NCBI GenBank assembly: GCA_046541195.1
Contig: JBKHDT010000002.1
Span: forward strand, 16,186 to 80,185
DNA length: 64,000 nucleotides
Direction of reading: 5' to 3'
Origin: JBKHDT01 sp046541195
Lineage (GTDB): Bacteria > Pseudomonadota > Gammaproteobacteria > Halothiobacillales > Halothiobacillaceae
How positions within the stretch are numbered: the stretch's first letter is position 1; every line of letters begins with the position of its first letter. Shown piece by piece: positions 1-8,695 of the stretch. The notes below the pieces were generated by a model. The model had not been told where the DNA came from and made no database searches. It was given only the letters and a program-made list of their open reading frames with translations. A program made the translations under genes and the position numbers.

Positions 1-338
1 CCGCCGGACTCGTTGCGGACCCGCAGCGTGACCTTGCGCAGGACGGGCAATTCCGTCGCCTCCACGGTGCGCTCCCAGACCCAGGGGCTGCCGTCGAATT
101 CGACCTCGCCGGATCTCGTGCCGACAGCCGGCCAGTCACCGGAAAGGCGCAAGCGATTCATCTCGTCCACGGCGATCACCTGCGCGAGGGTGCTACCCTG
201 AAGCCCGCCGATTACACGGGCGCCGTCCCCGGCAGCCTTGATCACTGCCCCCAGCGCAATGGCCAGCACCGCCAGGGCCACCAGAACCTCCAGCAGGGTG
301 AACCCGCGCGCTGCATGCGGATGCTCAGTCGGATGCAT
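1..338 (-). CDS. gspI: Type II secretion minor pseudopilin GspI (partial, 3' end outside window)
   Basis: Minor pseudopilin of the type II secretion periplasmic pseudopilus, part of the GspI-J-K tip complex. Seen: 112 codons from an ATG at 338. The N-terminus is MHPTEHPHAARG followed by FTLLEVLVALAVLAIALG, a prepilin-peptidase site (G before F, Glu at +5) and one hydrophobic helix. The rest is a short polar domain cut by the left edge. It overlaps the 3' end of gspH by 14 nt, so the two are translationally coupled in the order gspF-gspG-gspH-gspI. Assignment as I rather than J rests on this order and on the short N-terminal leader. Confidence 0.85.
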   Translation of the reverse strand, partial: MHPTEHPHAARGFTLLEVLVALAVLAIALGAVIKAAGDGARVIGGLQGSTLAQVIAVDEMNRLRLSGDWPAVGTRSGEVEFDGSPWVWERTVEATELPVLRKVTLRVRNESG

Positions 339-825
339 CCGGACCAACCTCGACCTCCCCGTGGTCATTGGCAACCAGGCGCAGCGTCGGACGATCCGAG
401 GCTGCCTCCCGGGGCTCGACAAGCAATGCCCAGCCGGAACGATGCCAGCGCCCCTCGCGCGAGATGACCAGGTCCGGCTTCTCATCGCCCGCTTCCGGCC
501 AGACGATGCGCAGATCCTCCGGCAGTTCGAAGGGCGCGCCCAATGCCTGCTGTTCTTCGGACCGCGAAAGGACCAGCAACTCGAGCCGTCCGTCGCGCTC
601 GGCCACCCGCAGATCCCGGTTTTCCACCATCGCCCGGGTCCGGGCCGCATCCAGCCAGCCCTGCAGCCGTTGCGCAACCGCGCCCGGAGCATCCGGGTCG
701 ACACGCCCGAAGGACAGCGAGGCCATGCCCACCAGCACCCCCACGATCACCAGCACCACCATCACCTCGATCAGGGTAAAACCCCGACCGGTGCGTTCGG
801 GCTGATGGCTCGACAGGCGACTCAC
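325..825 (-). CDS. gspH: Type II secretion minor pseudopilin GspH
   Basis: Minor pseudopilin of the type II secretion system, 166 aa. Seen: a basic leader ending RTGRG, then FTLIEVMVVLVIVGVLVG (prepilin cleavage site plus membrane helix, about residues 16-33), then a beta-rich periplasmic domain. The start is a GTG that overlaps the gspG stop in a GTGA arrangement, typical of coupled translation. The protein lacks the Asp/Gly-rich C-terminal calcium loop of GspG and is the usual GspH length, which together with order separates it from the major pseudopilin. Confidence 0.85.
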   Translation of the reverse strand: MSRLSSHQPERTGRGFTLIEVMVVLVIVGVLVGMASLSFGRVDPDAPGAVAQRLQGWLDAARTRAMVENRDLRVAERDGRLELLVLSRSEEQQALGAPFELPEDLRIVWPEAGDEKPDLVISREGRWHRSGWALLVEPREAASDRPTLRLVANDHGEVEVGPDASD

Positions 826-1280
826 TTCATCCAGTTGCCGATGTCGGCATTGGCACCGTCGCCGCCGGCCTGCCCGTCCGCGCCGAGGCTGTAGACGTCG
901 AAGTCGCCATGTTCGCCGGGGCTTAGATACTGGTAGGGGCGCCCCCAGGGGTCTTCCGGCAGCCGATCAACATAACCACCGGATCGCCAGTTGCGCGGCT
1001 CCGGAGTGCCGCCCGGGCGCTGGACCAGCGCCTCGAGGCCCTGATCGGTACTCGGGTAGGCGAGATTGTCCAGCTTGTACATGTTGAGCGCGCTCTCGAG
1101 CGCGCGGATATCCTGCTTGGCCTTGGCGATCCGCGCATCATCCGGCCGGTCCATGATCTTCGGCACCACCACCGCCGCCAGGATGGAGAGAATCACCACC
1201 ACCACCATGACCTCGATCAGGGTAAAACCGTCCGACCGACGCCGCCGACGCCCGGCGCTCCAGAACAGTGCTTTCTTCAT
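822..1280 (-). CDS. gspG: Type II secretion major pseudopilin GspG
   Basis: Major pseudopilin that polymerises into the periplasmic piston of the type II secretion system. Seen: 152 aa from the MKKALFW start, with basic leader, DG/FTLIEVMVVVVILSILAA cleavage-plus-helix segment, the family motifs ALNMYKLDN and YPSTDQGLEALV, a DPWGRPYQYLSPG stretch and a C-terminal DVYSLGADGQAGGDG calcium-binding loop. All are diagnostic of GspG. A start 14 codons upstream (1322) is open, but MKK is the conserved leader. The 164-nt gap to gspF may allow separate or enhanced expression of this abundant subunit (inference). Confidence 0.95.
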   Translation of the reverse strand: MKKALFWSAGRRRRRSDGFTLIEVMVVVVILSILAAVVVPKIMDRPDDARIAKAKQDIRALESALNMYKLDNLAYPSTDQGLEALVQRPGGTPEPRNWRSGGYVDRLPEDPWGRPYQYLSPGEHGDFDVYSLGADGQAGGDGANADIGNWMK

Positions 1281-1444
1281 TGGGTTTTCCAGTACTGGGT
1301 TCACAATCTTCCACGGGAACATCCCGAAAGGTTCTTTCAGCTTTCCCGTCCGGCGGCTCGCCGCAAGCGCGCCCCGTGGCTTCGTGCGGCGGGGCGTCGT
1401 TGCCCTGCCGACGCGGCAAAATCCCGGACAGCCACGCGGACGGG

Positions 1445-2662
1445 TCAGCCGACCATCTGGTTGAGCTCGAAGATCGGCATCAAGATGGCCATGACGATCA
1501 CCAGGACAATCCCCCCCATCACCAGGATCAGCACCGGCTCGAACAGGCCGAGCAAGGCGTTGATGAAGGTCTCGAGTTCCCGCTCCTGCTGATCGGCCGC
1601 CCGGCGCAGCATGTTCTCGAGCTGGCCGCTCTGCTCACCCGAGGCAATCAGCTGCACCGTCATCGGCGGAAACAGCCGGCTGGCTTCCAGCGCCCGGGAC
1701 AGGCTGCTGCCCTCGCGGACCCGCTCGGTCGCCTCGGCGATTGCCCGGCGCATGGCCCGGTTGGACACCACCTCGCCACTGATCTGCAGGGCCTTGAGCA
1801 TCGGCACGCCGGCCGCGGACAGGATGCTCAGGGTACGCGCGAACCGGGCCGCATTGAACCCCCGGCCGAGCCGCCCGACCAGGGGCAGGCCCAGCTGGGC
1901 CCGATGCCAGCGAAGCTGCAGCATGGGCCGCCGCAGCGCCAGGCGCGCCGTGACCCCGGCGGCGACCAGGGCGAGGATCATCGCCAGCCAGTGCGCCCGG
2001 AAAAAATCGGAAACGGCAATCAGACCACTGGTCAGCGGAGGCAGCGCCTGGTCCATGTCCACGAACACCTGCACCACCTGCGGGACCACGTAGACCAGCA
2101 GGCCGATCACCACCGCTATCGCCATCAGGGTGAGCAGCGCCGGATAGAACAGCGCCAGCTGGATCTTCTGACCCAGCGCCTGCCGTGACTCGGTGTAATC
2201 CGCCAGGCGATCGAGCACCGCGTCGAGATGACCGGACTCCTCGCCCGCGGCGACCGTGGCGCGATAGAGCTCCGGAAACGCCCGGGGATAACCGGCGAGA
2301 CCATTGGCGAGGGTCTGGCCCTCCAGCACCTTCGCCCGGACACCGGTGACGATCCGGCGCACGCGGGCCCGCTCGGACTGGCGGATCAGTGCCGAGAGCG
2401 CCTCCTCCACCGGCAGGCCCGCACCCACGAGCGTCGCAAGTTGCCGCGTCAGCAGTGCCAGATCCGTGGGGCCGAGCGACTGCAGGCGCGCCGTGAACCC
2501 GCCGGCCGCGGGTGCATCCCCGGAGCGCACCGGTTCCAGCGAGAGCGGCGTCAGACCCTGCTCGCGCAACTGGGCGCGTGCCTGCCTGGGGCCGTCACTT
2601 TCGACCAGCCCCTTGCGTGTCCGGCCCCGGGCGTCGAGCGCAGAATATTCGAAGGCGGCCAT
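1445..2662 (-). CDS. gspF: Type II secretion inner-membrane platform protein GspF
   Basis: Polytopic inner-membrane platform protein that couples the GspE ATPase to pseudopilus assembly. Seen: 405 aa, the usual length. The N-terminal MAAFEYSALDARGRTRKGLVE is typical, followed by two GspF domains (about 70-195 and 275-395) with membrane segments near 170-190, 220-240 and 375-400, and the conserved GEESGHLDAVLDRLADY and ASGEQSGQLENML repeats. It is first in the gspF-G-H-I order. gspE, normally immediately upstream, is absent here: ppk1 lies there instead, so the ATPase must be encoded elsewhere (inference). Confidence 0.95.
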   Translation of the reverse strand: MAAFEYSALDARGRTRKGLVESDGPRQARAQLREQGLTPLSLEPVRSGDAPAAGGFTARLQSLGPTDLALLTRQLATLVGAGLPVEEALSALIRQSERARVRRIVTGVRAKVLEGQTLANGLAGYPRAFPELYRATVAAGEESGHLDAVLDRLADYTESRQALGQKIQLALFYPALLTLMAIAVVIGLLVYVVPQVVQVFVDMDQALPPLTSGLIAVSDFFRAHWLAMILALVAAGVTARLALRRPMLQLRWHRAQLGLPLVGRLGRGFNAARFARTLSILSAAGVPMLKALQISGEVVSNRAMRRAIAEATERVREGSSLSRALEASRLFPPMTVQLIASGEQSGQLENMLRRAADQQERELETFINALLGLFEPVLILVMGGIVLVIVMAILMPIFELNQMVG

Positions 2663-2686
2663 TGTCTGGACGGGTCGGTGGCTCAG

Positions 2687-2705
2687 CGGCCGCCGGCGGC
2701 GGCCG
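2687..2705. terminator. GC-rich hairpin between ppk1 and gspF
   Basis: An 8-bp perfect stem (CGGCCGCC / GGCGGCCG) with a 3-nt loop, followed on the plus strand by TTTT. Both flanking genes are on the minus strand, where no U-run follows. It may therefore only attenuate ppk1 read-through into gspF, or be a relic. Confidence 0.4.
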
Positions 2706-2728
2706 TTTTGGACTCGGGGCGCACGAAA

Positions 2729-4813
2729 TCAGCCACCCAGCCGCTTGATGAGCGTCTGCTGCGCACTGCGCAGCTTGGCGTTGTGATGCCGCTTGACCCG
2801 ATGATACTGGCCATCCGGGCCGAGCTCCCAGGACCCGGCATTGTCGTTCATGTACAGGTCGAACGATTCCTCGACAACCCGGGCGCGCAGTTCCGGATCG
2901 TCGAGGGGGAAACCGCTCTCCATCCGCGCGAAGAAATTGCGTGGCATCCAGTCGGCGCTGGAGAGGAACAGTTCCTCCTCGCCGTCGTTGTAGAAGTAGA
3001 ACACCCGCGGGTGCTCAAGAAAGCGTCCCATCACGGAGCGTACCCGGATATTGTCCGACAGCCCCGGAACGCCGGGCTTGAGGCAGCAGACACCCCGGAT
3101 GATCAGGTCGACCTGCACCCCGGCCTGGGAAGCTTCGTACAGTGCCTCGATGATCTGGCGTTCGATCAGGGCATTCATCTTGGCGCGGACCATCGCCTTT
3201 TTGCCCGCCCGCGCATTGGCAGTCTCCCGGCGGATTCGTTCGAGCATGCCGGCGTGCAGCGTGAAGGGCGACTGCAGCATGCGCTTGAGGCGGATACCCC
3301 GCCCAAGCCCCGTCAACTGCATGAACAGCTTGTTGACGTCCTCGCCCAGGTAGCGGTCGTTGGTCAGCAACCCGTAGTCGGTGTAGAGCCGGGCCGTGCC
3401 GGCATGGTAGTTGCCCGTGCCCAGATGCACGAACCGCTTGAGCTTGTTGCGGGTGCGGCGCACCACCAGCGTGAGCTTGGCGTGCGTCTTGTAGCCGACG
3501 ATGCCGTAGGCGACGTAGGCGCCGGCCTTCTGCAGGCGGGTCGCCAGCTCGATGTTCGCCTCCTCGTCAAAGCGGGCGCGCAACTCGATGACTGCCGTCA
3601 CCTCCTTGCCCGCGTGCGCCGCGGCCTCGAGCGCCTCGACAATCGCCGAGTTCTTGCCGGTACGGTACAGCGTCATCTTGATGGCCACCACCCGCGGGTC
3701 CTGGGCCGCCTGGCGGATGAACTCGATCGTCGGCACGAACGACTGGTAGGGGTGGTGCAACAAGATCGCGCCGTGATGCTCGATCGCCTCGAAGATATTG
3801 CCCTGCGGGCCCAGCTCCGGCGGCAGCGCGGGCGAGAACGGCTCGTCCTTGAGGTCCGGACGGTCCACCAGTTCCTGCAGTGCCATCAGACGGTTGAGAT
3901 TGACCGGCCCGTGGACCTGGAACATGAACCGCCGCTCAATGGCGAACCGCTCAAGCAGGAAGTCGACCACGTCCGCCGGGCAGTTGTCGGCGACTTCAAG
4001 GCGAACCGCATCACCGAAATTGCGCTCGAACAGCCCGCCCTGGAGCGTCTTGAGCAGATCATCGTCATCATCGACGTCAACCAGCACGTCACTGTTGCGG
4101 GTGACCCGGAACTGGTAGCAGCCGGTCACCTTCATGCCCGGGAACAGCTCATCGACATGCGCGTGAATGATCGAGCTGAGGAACACGAAACTGTTCTTGC
4201 CGCCGGCCGCTTCCTCATCCATCCGGATGATGCGGGGCAGCGCCCGCGGCGCCTGCACGATGGCCATCCAGCCATCCCGGCCGAAGTCATCCCGCCCCTC
4301 CAGCGACACCACGAAGTTCAGGCTCTTGTTGAGAATCCGCGGGAAGGGATGCGCCGGGTCCAGGCCCAGCGGGGTCAGCAGGGGCAGCAGTTCCCGGCGG
4401 AAGAACTGCTTGACCCACAGTGCCTGCCCCTCGCTCCAGTGGGTGCGCCGGATGAAGTGGATGTCCTGCCCGGCGAGTGCGGGAATCAGATCCTTGTTGA
4501 GGGTTTCGTACTGGTCGTGCACCAGCTTCTGGGCGGCGTCACCAATCGCGTCAAGCTGCTCGGTCGGACTCATGCCGGAATCATCAGGCCGGTTCAGTCC
4601 GGCGCGCATCTGCTGGATCACGCCCGCCACGCGCACCTCGAAGAACTCGTCCAGATTGCTTGAGGAAATGCAGAGAAACTTGAGCCGCTCAAGCAGCGGC
4701 ACTTCGGTATCCTGGGCAAGCTCAAGCACCCGCCGATTGAAGGCGAGCAGGCTCAATTCCCGGTTGATGAACTCGGCAGCAGGCTGCGCGGTGGCGGGGT
4801 TTTCGGTCGTCAT
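2729..4813 (-). CDS. ppk1: Polyphosphate kinase 1
   Basis: Reversible polymerisation of inorganic polyphosphate from ATP. Seen: 694 aa from the MTTENPATA start. The N-terminal domain has FINRELSLLAFNRRVLELA, the head domain has the LDPAHPFPRILNKSLNF region, and the two phospholipase-D-like C-terminal domains carry GYKTHAKLTLVVRR (catalytic histidine loop) and HLGTGNYHAGTARLYTDYG. Length fits PPK1. An upstream in-frame ATG (4864) gives a non-conserved extension. It is divergent from phoU with about 160 nt between, a classic phosphate-homeostasis pairing. No convincing Pho box was found there. Confidence 0.97.
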   Translation of the reverse strand: MTTENPATAQPAAEFINRELSLLAFNRRVLELAQDTEVPLLERLKFLCISSSNLDEFFEVRVAGVIQQMRAGLNRPDDSGMSPTEQLDAIGDAAQKLVHDQYETLNKDLIPALAGQDIHFIRRTHWSEGQALWVKQFFRRELLPLLTPLGLDPAHPFPRILNKSLNFVVSLEGRDDFGRDGWMAIVQAPRALPRIIRMDEEAAGGKNSFVFLSSIIHAHVDELFPGMKVTGCYQFRVTRNSDVLVDVDDDDDLLKTLQGGLFERNFGDAVRLEVADNCPADVVDFLLERFAIERRFMFQVHGPVNLNRLMALQELVDRPDLKDEPFSPALPPELGPQGNIFEAIEHHGAILLHHPYQSFVPTIEFIRQAAQDPRVVAIKMTLYRTGKNSAIVEALEAAAHAGKEVTAVIELRARFDEEANIELATRLQKAGAYVAYGIVGYKTHAKLTLVVRRTRNKLKRFVHLGTGNYHAGTARLYTDYGLLTNDRYLGEDVNKLFMQLTGLGRGIRLKRMLQSPFTLHAGMLERIRRETANARAGKKAMVRAKMNALIERQIIEALYEASQAGVQVDLIIRGVCCLKPGVPGLSDNIRVRSVMGRFLEHPRVFYFYNDGEEELFLSSADWMPRNFFARMESGFPLDDPELRARVVEESFDLYMNDNAGSWELGPDGQYHRVKRHHNAKLRSAQQTLIKRLGG

Positions 4814-4975
4814 GGAAACGCAACTCTTGAGGATTAGAATTCGCTGTCTGACATAGTGTGCCAAAATTGGATTGTTGGCCAGCCCTGCCCGCCAGTTTTC
4901 GGCAGGGGATGCTCAGGATGAATCAACCCGGTGACATCCCCGTTTCACCTCTCGAACAGAAGGCACGTATTCGAC

Positions 4976-5674
4976 ATGGAACAGCTCTCTTCTCATACAA
5001 TCTCTCGCTACGACGAAGACCTCGCCAAACTGCGGACGATGATGCTCAAGATGGGCGGGATCGCCGAGCAACACGTTCAGGACGCGCTGGCCTTCCTCCT
5101 GGAAGGCAACGTGGACCGCGGTGAAAACGCGCTCAGGGATCAGGACATCAACATGATGGAAGTCTCCATCGATGAAATGGCCATCACGGCGATCGCGCGC
5201 TACCAGCCCACCGCCAACGACCTGCGCATGATCGTGACCATCATCAAGGCAATCACCGATATCGAGCGGATCGGAGACAAGGCCGAGAAGATCGCCAAGC
5301 TTGCGCCGGAGGTGGCGCCGATCCTGGCCGAGGGACATTTCAACGGGCATTTCAACGTGATGGCCCGCACCGTGAAGCAGATGCTGCATGACACGCTGGA
5401 CGCATTCGCGCGCATGGATGCAGCAGCGGCCGAAGAGATCATCCGCCGGGACGCGCACGTCAACGAGGAATACGACACCGTGCACAAGGTCCTGATCCGC
5501 TACATGGCAGATCGCCCGCATTCGGCCGAGCAGAGCCTGAAAATCCTTGGCTGCATGCGCGCCATGGAGCGCATCGGGGATCACTGCACCAACATCGCCG
5601 AGCACGTGGTCTTCCAGGTCCAGGGCAGGGATGTACGCCACGAAGTGCCTGGGGATGACAGCGATCAGACCTGA
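4976..5674 (+). CDS. phoU: Phosphate transport regulator PhoU
   Basis: Negative modulator linking the Pst phosphate transporter to the PhoR/PhoB two-component system. Seen: 232 aa from MEQLSSHT, preceded by GAAGG about 10 nt upstream; an earlier in-frame ATG at 4931 gives a poor extension. There are two PhoU three-helix repeats, each with the metal-binding signature: ITDIERIGDKAEKIAKLA in the first and AMERIGDHCTNIAEHVVF in the second. pst genes are not in the window. It diverges from ppk1, consistent with joint phosphate control. Confidence 0.96.
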   Translation: MEQLSSHTISRYDEDLAKLRTMMLKMGGIAEQHVQDALAFLLEGNVDRGENALRDQDINMMEVSIDEMAITAIARYQPTANDLRMIVTIIKAITDIERIGDKAEKIAKLAPEVAPILAEGHFNGHFNVMARTVKQMLHDTLDAFARMDAAAAEEIIRRDAHVNEEYDTVHKVLIRYMADRPHSAEQSLKILGCMRAMERIGDHCTNIAEHVVFQVQGRDVRHEVPGDDSDQT

Positions 5675-5827
5675 CTGCCGTTTGGTCGCACCCAGGAACG
5701 TCCGGAGCCGGCCGACCTCATCCGGCTTTAGGCGCGAACCGTACTGAAGCCGGACCCTGCCGCGCGTCGCGCCCGGCGCCGACCTCGACCGACCTGCGCG
5801 GCAGGGTCATCATGCGGCCAGACGCAA

Positions 5828-5855
5828 CAAGGCCCCGACAACCGTCGGGGCCTTG
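5828..5855. terminator. Probable bidirectional terminator between phoU and fccB
   Basis: A 12-bp perfect stem (CAAGGCCCCGAC / GTCGGGGCCTTG) with a 4-nt AACC loop between the convergent phoU (+) and fccB (-) 3' ends. U-runs on either side are poor, so efficiency is uncertain. Confidence 0.65.
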
Positions 5856-5958
5856 TCAACTCTGCCATTTTCGGTGCGATCCGGTCATCAGGCACCAATC
5901 CACGGGATGACCGGCACATCACGGGCCAACGGCAACACCGCTGGCGTGCACCAGGCAC

Positions 5959-7245
5959 TCAACCCTTGTTCCAGCCCCAGATGTCATCGGAAATGCTGGT
6001 GTACCAGCCTTCGGCATAGAGAGCCTCCATCTGCTTGTCGCCATCGGCCGGCGAGACACCACCCGCACCCTGGACCGATACGTTCTCGCCGAATTCATTG
6101 ACCCGGTAGACCGCGGAAACCGAGATTCCGTAATCCGGAGAAACCAGGCTGTAGCAGGTATTGACCAGGCTCGGCACCTCGAAGGGCTGGTCGTTGATCA
6201 GCGAGACGACCGCGGCCGCACAGATCTTGGCCTGCGAATTCGCCGAATAGCCGGACTTGGGCATGGCCCCGGGCACGCAGGCATCACCGACCACATGGAT
6301 GTTCGGCACCTGCAGGGACTCGTAGGTCTCGTGATTGACGGGGCACCAGCCGGCGTCGTTTGTCAGTCCCGCCTGATGGGCAATCTTGCCGGCCTTCTGC
6401 GGCGGGATGACATTGGCCACGTCGGCGCGAACGGTCTCGCCGGCGATAACCTCCATGCGGGCGGTGTTCACACCGGTCACCATGCCGCCATCCGAATAGC
6501 CCACCCACTCGATCATGTCGCCGTACAGAGTATCCCAGCCTGCGGTGAACAGCGGCTTCTTGGAGAACTGGTCCTTGGCATCCAGGATCAGGATCTTGGC
6601 GCGCGGCTTGTGGTTCTTGAAGTAGTTGGCAATCAGGCCGGCGCGCTCGTACGGCCCGGGCGGGCAGCGGAACGGGTTCGGCGGCGCGGTCATAACGAAC
6701 AGCCCCCCGTCGGGCATCGCCTCCAGTTGCGACCGCAGCAACTCGGTCTGCGGGCCGGCCTGCCAGGCGTGGGGCATGATCTCGGCGGCCTCCGGCCCGT
6801 AGCCCTCGATGGCTTCCCACTTGAAATCGATGCCGGGCGAGACCACCAGCCGGTCATAGGTCATGCTCCGGCCGCTCTTCAGGGTGACCGTGCGCTTTTC
6901 TCCATCCACCGCGGTCACGTAATCCTTCACCACATTGACACCGGCGGTCTTCTCAAGATCGTCGAAGCCGTGAGTAATGTAGTCCATATCCTTGAACCCG
7001 CCGAGTACCCAGTTGGAAGCCGGGCAGGTACTGAAACTTGATTTGGGGTCGATCATGGTGACCCGGATCTGCGGATCGAACTTACGGATGTACCGGGCGG
7101 CGGTCGCACCGCCGAAACCACCACCGATGACCACCACGTGGGCCTTGCCGGACCCCGGGCCACCGGTACCGGCACAGCCGGCAAAAAGACCGGCACCCGC
7201 GACACCCGCGGATACCTTGAGAAAAGAACGACGTGAGACTGTCAT
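5959..7245 (-). CDS. fccB: Flavocytochrome c sulfide dehydrogenase, flavoprotein subunit
   Basis: Periplasmic FAD subunit that oxidises sulfide to sulfur/polysulfide and passes electrons to the cytochrome subunit. Seen: 428 aa with a twin-arginine signal (SRRSFLK, residues 4-10), dinucleotide motif VVVIGGGFGGATAA (37-50), and Cys74 in STCPASNW, matching the covalent-FAD cysteine region. Cys194 (NPFRCPPGPYERA) and Cys323 (VGDACVPGAMPKSGYSAN) fit the redox-active pair of the family. A Cys at 24 (LFAGC) resembles a weak lipobox, so a Tat-exported lipoprotein is possible. It lies 158 nt downstream of the cytochrome gene on the same strand, as in fcc operons. Confidence 0.95.
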   Translation of the reverse strand: MTVSRRSFLKVSAGVAGAGLFAGCAGTGGPGSGKAHVVVIGGGFGGATAARYIRKFDPQIRVTMIDPKSSFSTCPASNWVLGGFKDMDYITHGFDDLEKTAGVNVVKDYVTAVDGEKRTVTLKSGRSMTYDRLVVSPGIDFKWEAIEGYGPEAAEIMPHAWQAGPQTELLRSQLEAMPDGGLFVMTAPPNPFRCPPGPYERAGLIANYFKNHKPRAKILILDAKDQFSKKPLFTAGWDTLYGDMIEWVGYSDGGMVTGVNTARMEVIAGETVRADVANVIPPQKAGKIAHQAGLTNDAGWCPVNHETYESLQVPNIHVVGDACVPGAMPKSGYSANSQAKICAAAVVSLINDQPFEVPSLVNTCYSLVSPDYGISVSAVYRVNEFGENVSVQGAGGVSPADGDKQMEALYAEGWYTSISDDIWGWNKG

Positions 7246-7403
7246 GATGAACTCCTTGAAAATTCGGTATCAGACAACCGAGGTTCAACGCCTGGAGGAT
7301 GCCGTGCTCAACACGCCCTCAGGATCTCAACCATCCCGGCTGTCGCGCGTCACCGGAAGCTGCGGCGCCGTCTGCCGCACACCGGCTCAGCTTGGCGGAA
7401 GGC

Positions 7404-7721
7404 TCAGTTGCCGGGCAGGCCCGCAAAGAACTCGGCAACCGCACTCAGTTCCTCGTCCGTGTATCCCTTGGCGATACGGTTCATCACCGTGCCTTCACGC
7501 TGGTCGTTCTTGAAGTCCAGCAACTGGCGGGTCATGACCTGCGCATTGCGGCCGGCCAGCGATACGATCGACCCCTTGCTGATGCCATTGGCGCCATGGC
7601 AACCCATGCAGGTGTAACCGACCGTGGCGCCCGATGCATCTGCAGCCTGCGCCTGAAAGGACACCCCAAGCAGCGCCAGCGCTGCCAGCGCCGGCGCCAG
7701 ATAACGCGCTTTCTTCCTCAT
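7404..7721 (-). CDS. fccA: Monohaem cytochrome c subunit of sulfide dehydrogenase
   Basis: Small class I periplasmic cytochrome c, probably the electron acceptor of FccB. Seen: 105 aa; Sec signal peptide to about residue 27 (AQA/AD), one CxxCH haem site (C38-C41-H42 in TCMGCHG) and a Met in the GTVMNRIAKGYTDEE segment as candidate sixth ligand. AAGGAG lies 9 nt before the MRKKARY start. Single-haem and about 100 residues, so it matches the short monohaem FccA/SoxE-like type rather than the 20-kDa dihaem subunit. Partnership with fccB is inferred from adjacency. Confidence 0.9.
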   Translation of the reverse strand: MRKKARYLAPALAALALLGVSFQAQAADASGATVGYTCMGCHGANGISKGSIVSLAGRNAQVMTRQLLDFKNDQREGTVMNRIAKGYTDEELSAVAEFFAGLPGN

Positions 7722-8139
7722 TTCTGACTCCTTCAAATGGTGCATTCGTGCCCGGATTCCCGAAAGAAGCTTTGCCTTAAAGCCCTCCCTGGCTCCGGTC
7801 CGGGTTGCCCGGGCCGATACGCGCCCGGCCCGGGCTCCGTGTTTCGATGGCTTGCGCCATGGTGCGGCGGGGCATCCATGCCCATCAAGGGAATCTCAAA
7901 GCGTTTGCAAGGATCCCCGAACCGGCAGAAGCCCCGAACGGACTCCTCAACCGGTTGCCGTAGGCTGGCGCCAATGCTTGTATTGAAAAATTTGTCGCCT
8001 TTTGGTCGCCGCCGCCCAAAGTGACCCTAATTTTTCTTCAACTCAAATAAATTTTTTTGATAATCACCTAGTAAAGCTAAGGTTTTTTTTCGCCCGGGTC
8101 GTCCCGGCAAGCAGTCATCCCCGGATCATCCCCGGGCGT

Positions 8140-8250
8140 CCCGGCACGAAGCCTTCCCTGGGCTTCGCGGGCTTGCGCCACGAGCACGTCAAAGGCGCTG
8201 AATCCGACCCGGGCGGGCCATGCAAAGCCCAGGGAAGGCTTCGTGCCGGG
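8140..8250. repeat. 26-bp perfect inverted repeat with 59-nt spacer
   Basis: Arms 8140-8165 and 8225-8250 are perfect reverse complements, both containing the core CACGAAGCCTTCCCTGGGCT. The spacer contains one copy of the interspersed GGCTTGCGCC motif. No transposase or reading frame lies inside, so it is not a complete insertion sequence. It could fold as a long hairpin in RNA from either strand, or be a miniature palindromic element. Confidence 0.85.
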
Positions 8251-8336
8251 GCGCCATCTGGGGCATCCATGCCCCGACCGGGAATCTGCAGCATTCGGGC
8301 AACGATTCCCCGGAAGAAGATTTCTTCAAAAAAGGC

Positions 8337-8364
8337 TTGCGCGCCGCAAACACCTGCGTATAAT
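8337..8364 (+). promoter_or_regulatory. Sigma-70-type promoter of the tRNA operon
   Basis: Perfect -10 TATAAT at 8359-8364, -35 candidate TTGCGC at 8337-8342, spacing 16 nt. The first tRNA begins 49 nt downstream of the -10. No other near-perfect -10 lies in this gap. Confidence 0.75.
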
Positions 8365-8412
8365 GCGCCTCCTATCGACGCGGCGGACCTCAGGTTTCGT
8401 CGCCCGGAGCAA

Positions 8413-8488
<76 letters not shown>

Positions 8489-8497
8489 GATTGATCC

Positions 8498-8573
8498 GGG
8501 TGGTTAGCTCAGCTGGTAGAGCGGCGCCCTTACAAGGCGTAGGTCGGGAGTTCGATCCTCTCACCACCCACCA
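8498..8573 (+). tRNA. tRNA-Val (TAC)
   Basis: 76 nt with encoded CCA. Acceptor GGGTGGT pairs with ACCACCC; anticodon TAC sits in CTTACAA on a GCGCC/GGCGT stem; the T-loop reads GTTCGATCC. It starts 9 nt after tRNA-Gly. Confidence 0.98.
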
Positions 8574-8579
8574 AAACAC

Positions 8580-8656
8580 GCAGCGGTAGTTCAGTTGGTT
8601 AGAATACCGGCCTGTCACGCCGGGGGTCGCGGGTTCGAGTCCCGTCCGCTGCGCCA
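8580..8656 (+). tRNA. tRNA-Asp (GTC)
   Basis: 77 nt with encoded CCA. Acceptor GCAGCGG pairs with CCGCTGC; anticodon GTC sits in CTGTCAC on a CCGGC/GCCGG stem; the T-loop reads GTTCGAGTC. Last gene of the operon, 6 nt after tRNA-Val. Confidence 0.98.
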
Positions 8657-8665
8657 TATCCCCGC

Positions 8666-8695
8666 AAAAGAGCGAGCCCCGTGGCTCGCTCTTTT
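8666..8695 (+). terminator. Intrinsic terminator of the tRNA operon
   Basis: A 13-bp stem with arms 8666-8678 and 8683-8695 around a 4-nt CCGT loop. GAGCGAGCC pairs with GGCTCGCTC and the 3' arm ends in TTTT. It starts 10 nt after tRNA-Asp. Confidence 0.92.

Larger units (their letters stand above)
7722..8412. other. 691-nt intergenic region with repeats, AT-rich patch and tRNA promoter
   Basis: No credible gene. It holds two GGCTTGCGCC motifs (7849-7858, 8170-8179), two GGGGCATCCATGCCC elements (7869-7883, 8259-8274), a 26-bp inverted repeat (8140-8165 / 8225-8250) and an AT-rich patch at about 8029-8090 with poly-T tracts that contrast with the GC-rich surroundings. The promoter for the tRNA operon is at its right end. 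Confidence 0.7.

Noticed and set aside
2228..4663. 811-codon plus-strand frame opposite gspF and ppk1
   Set aside because: Antisense shadow of two clearly recognised genes in high-GC DNA; no recognisable domain, no RBS.
4840..4870. Possible Pho box between ppk1 and phoU
   Set aside because: Only one half (CTGTC) matches; the second 11-bp repeat does not, so not reported as a site.
5728..5958. 76-codon minus-strand frame downstream of fccB
   Set aside because: It spans the terminator hairpin, has no RBS and resembles no family.
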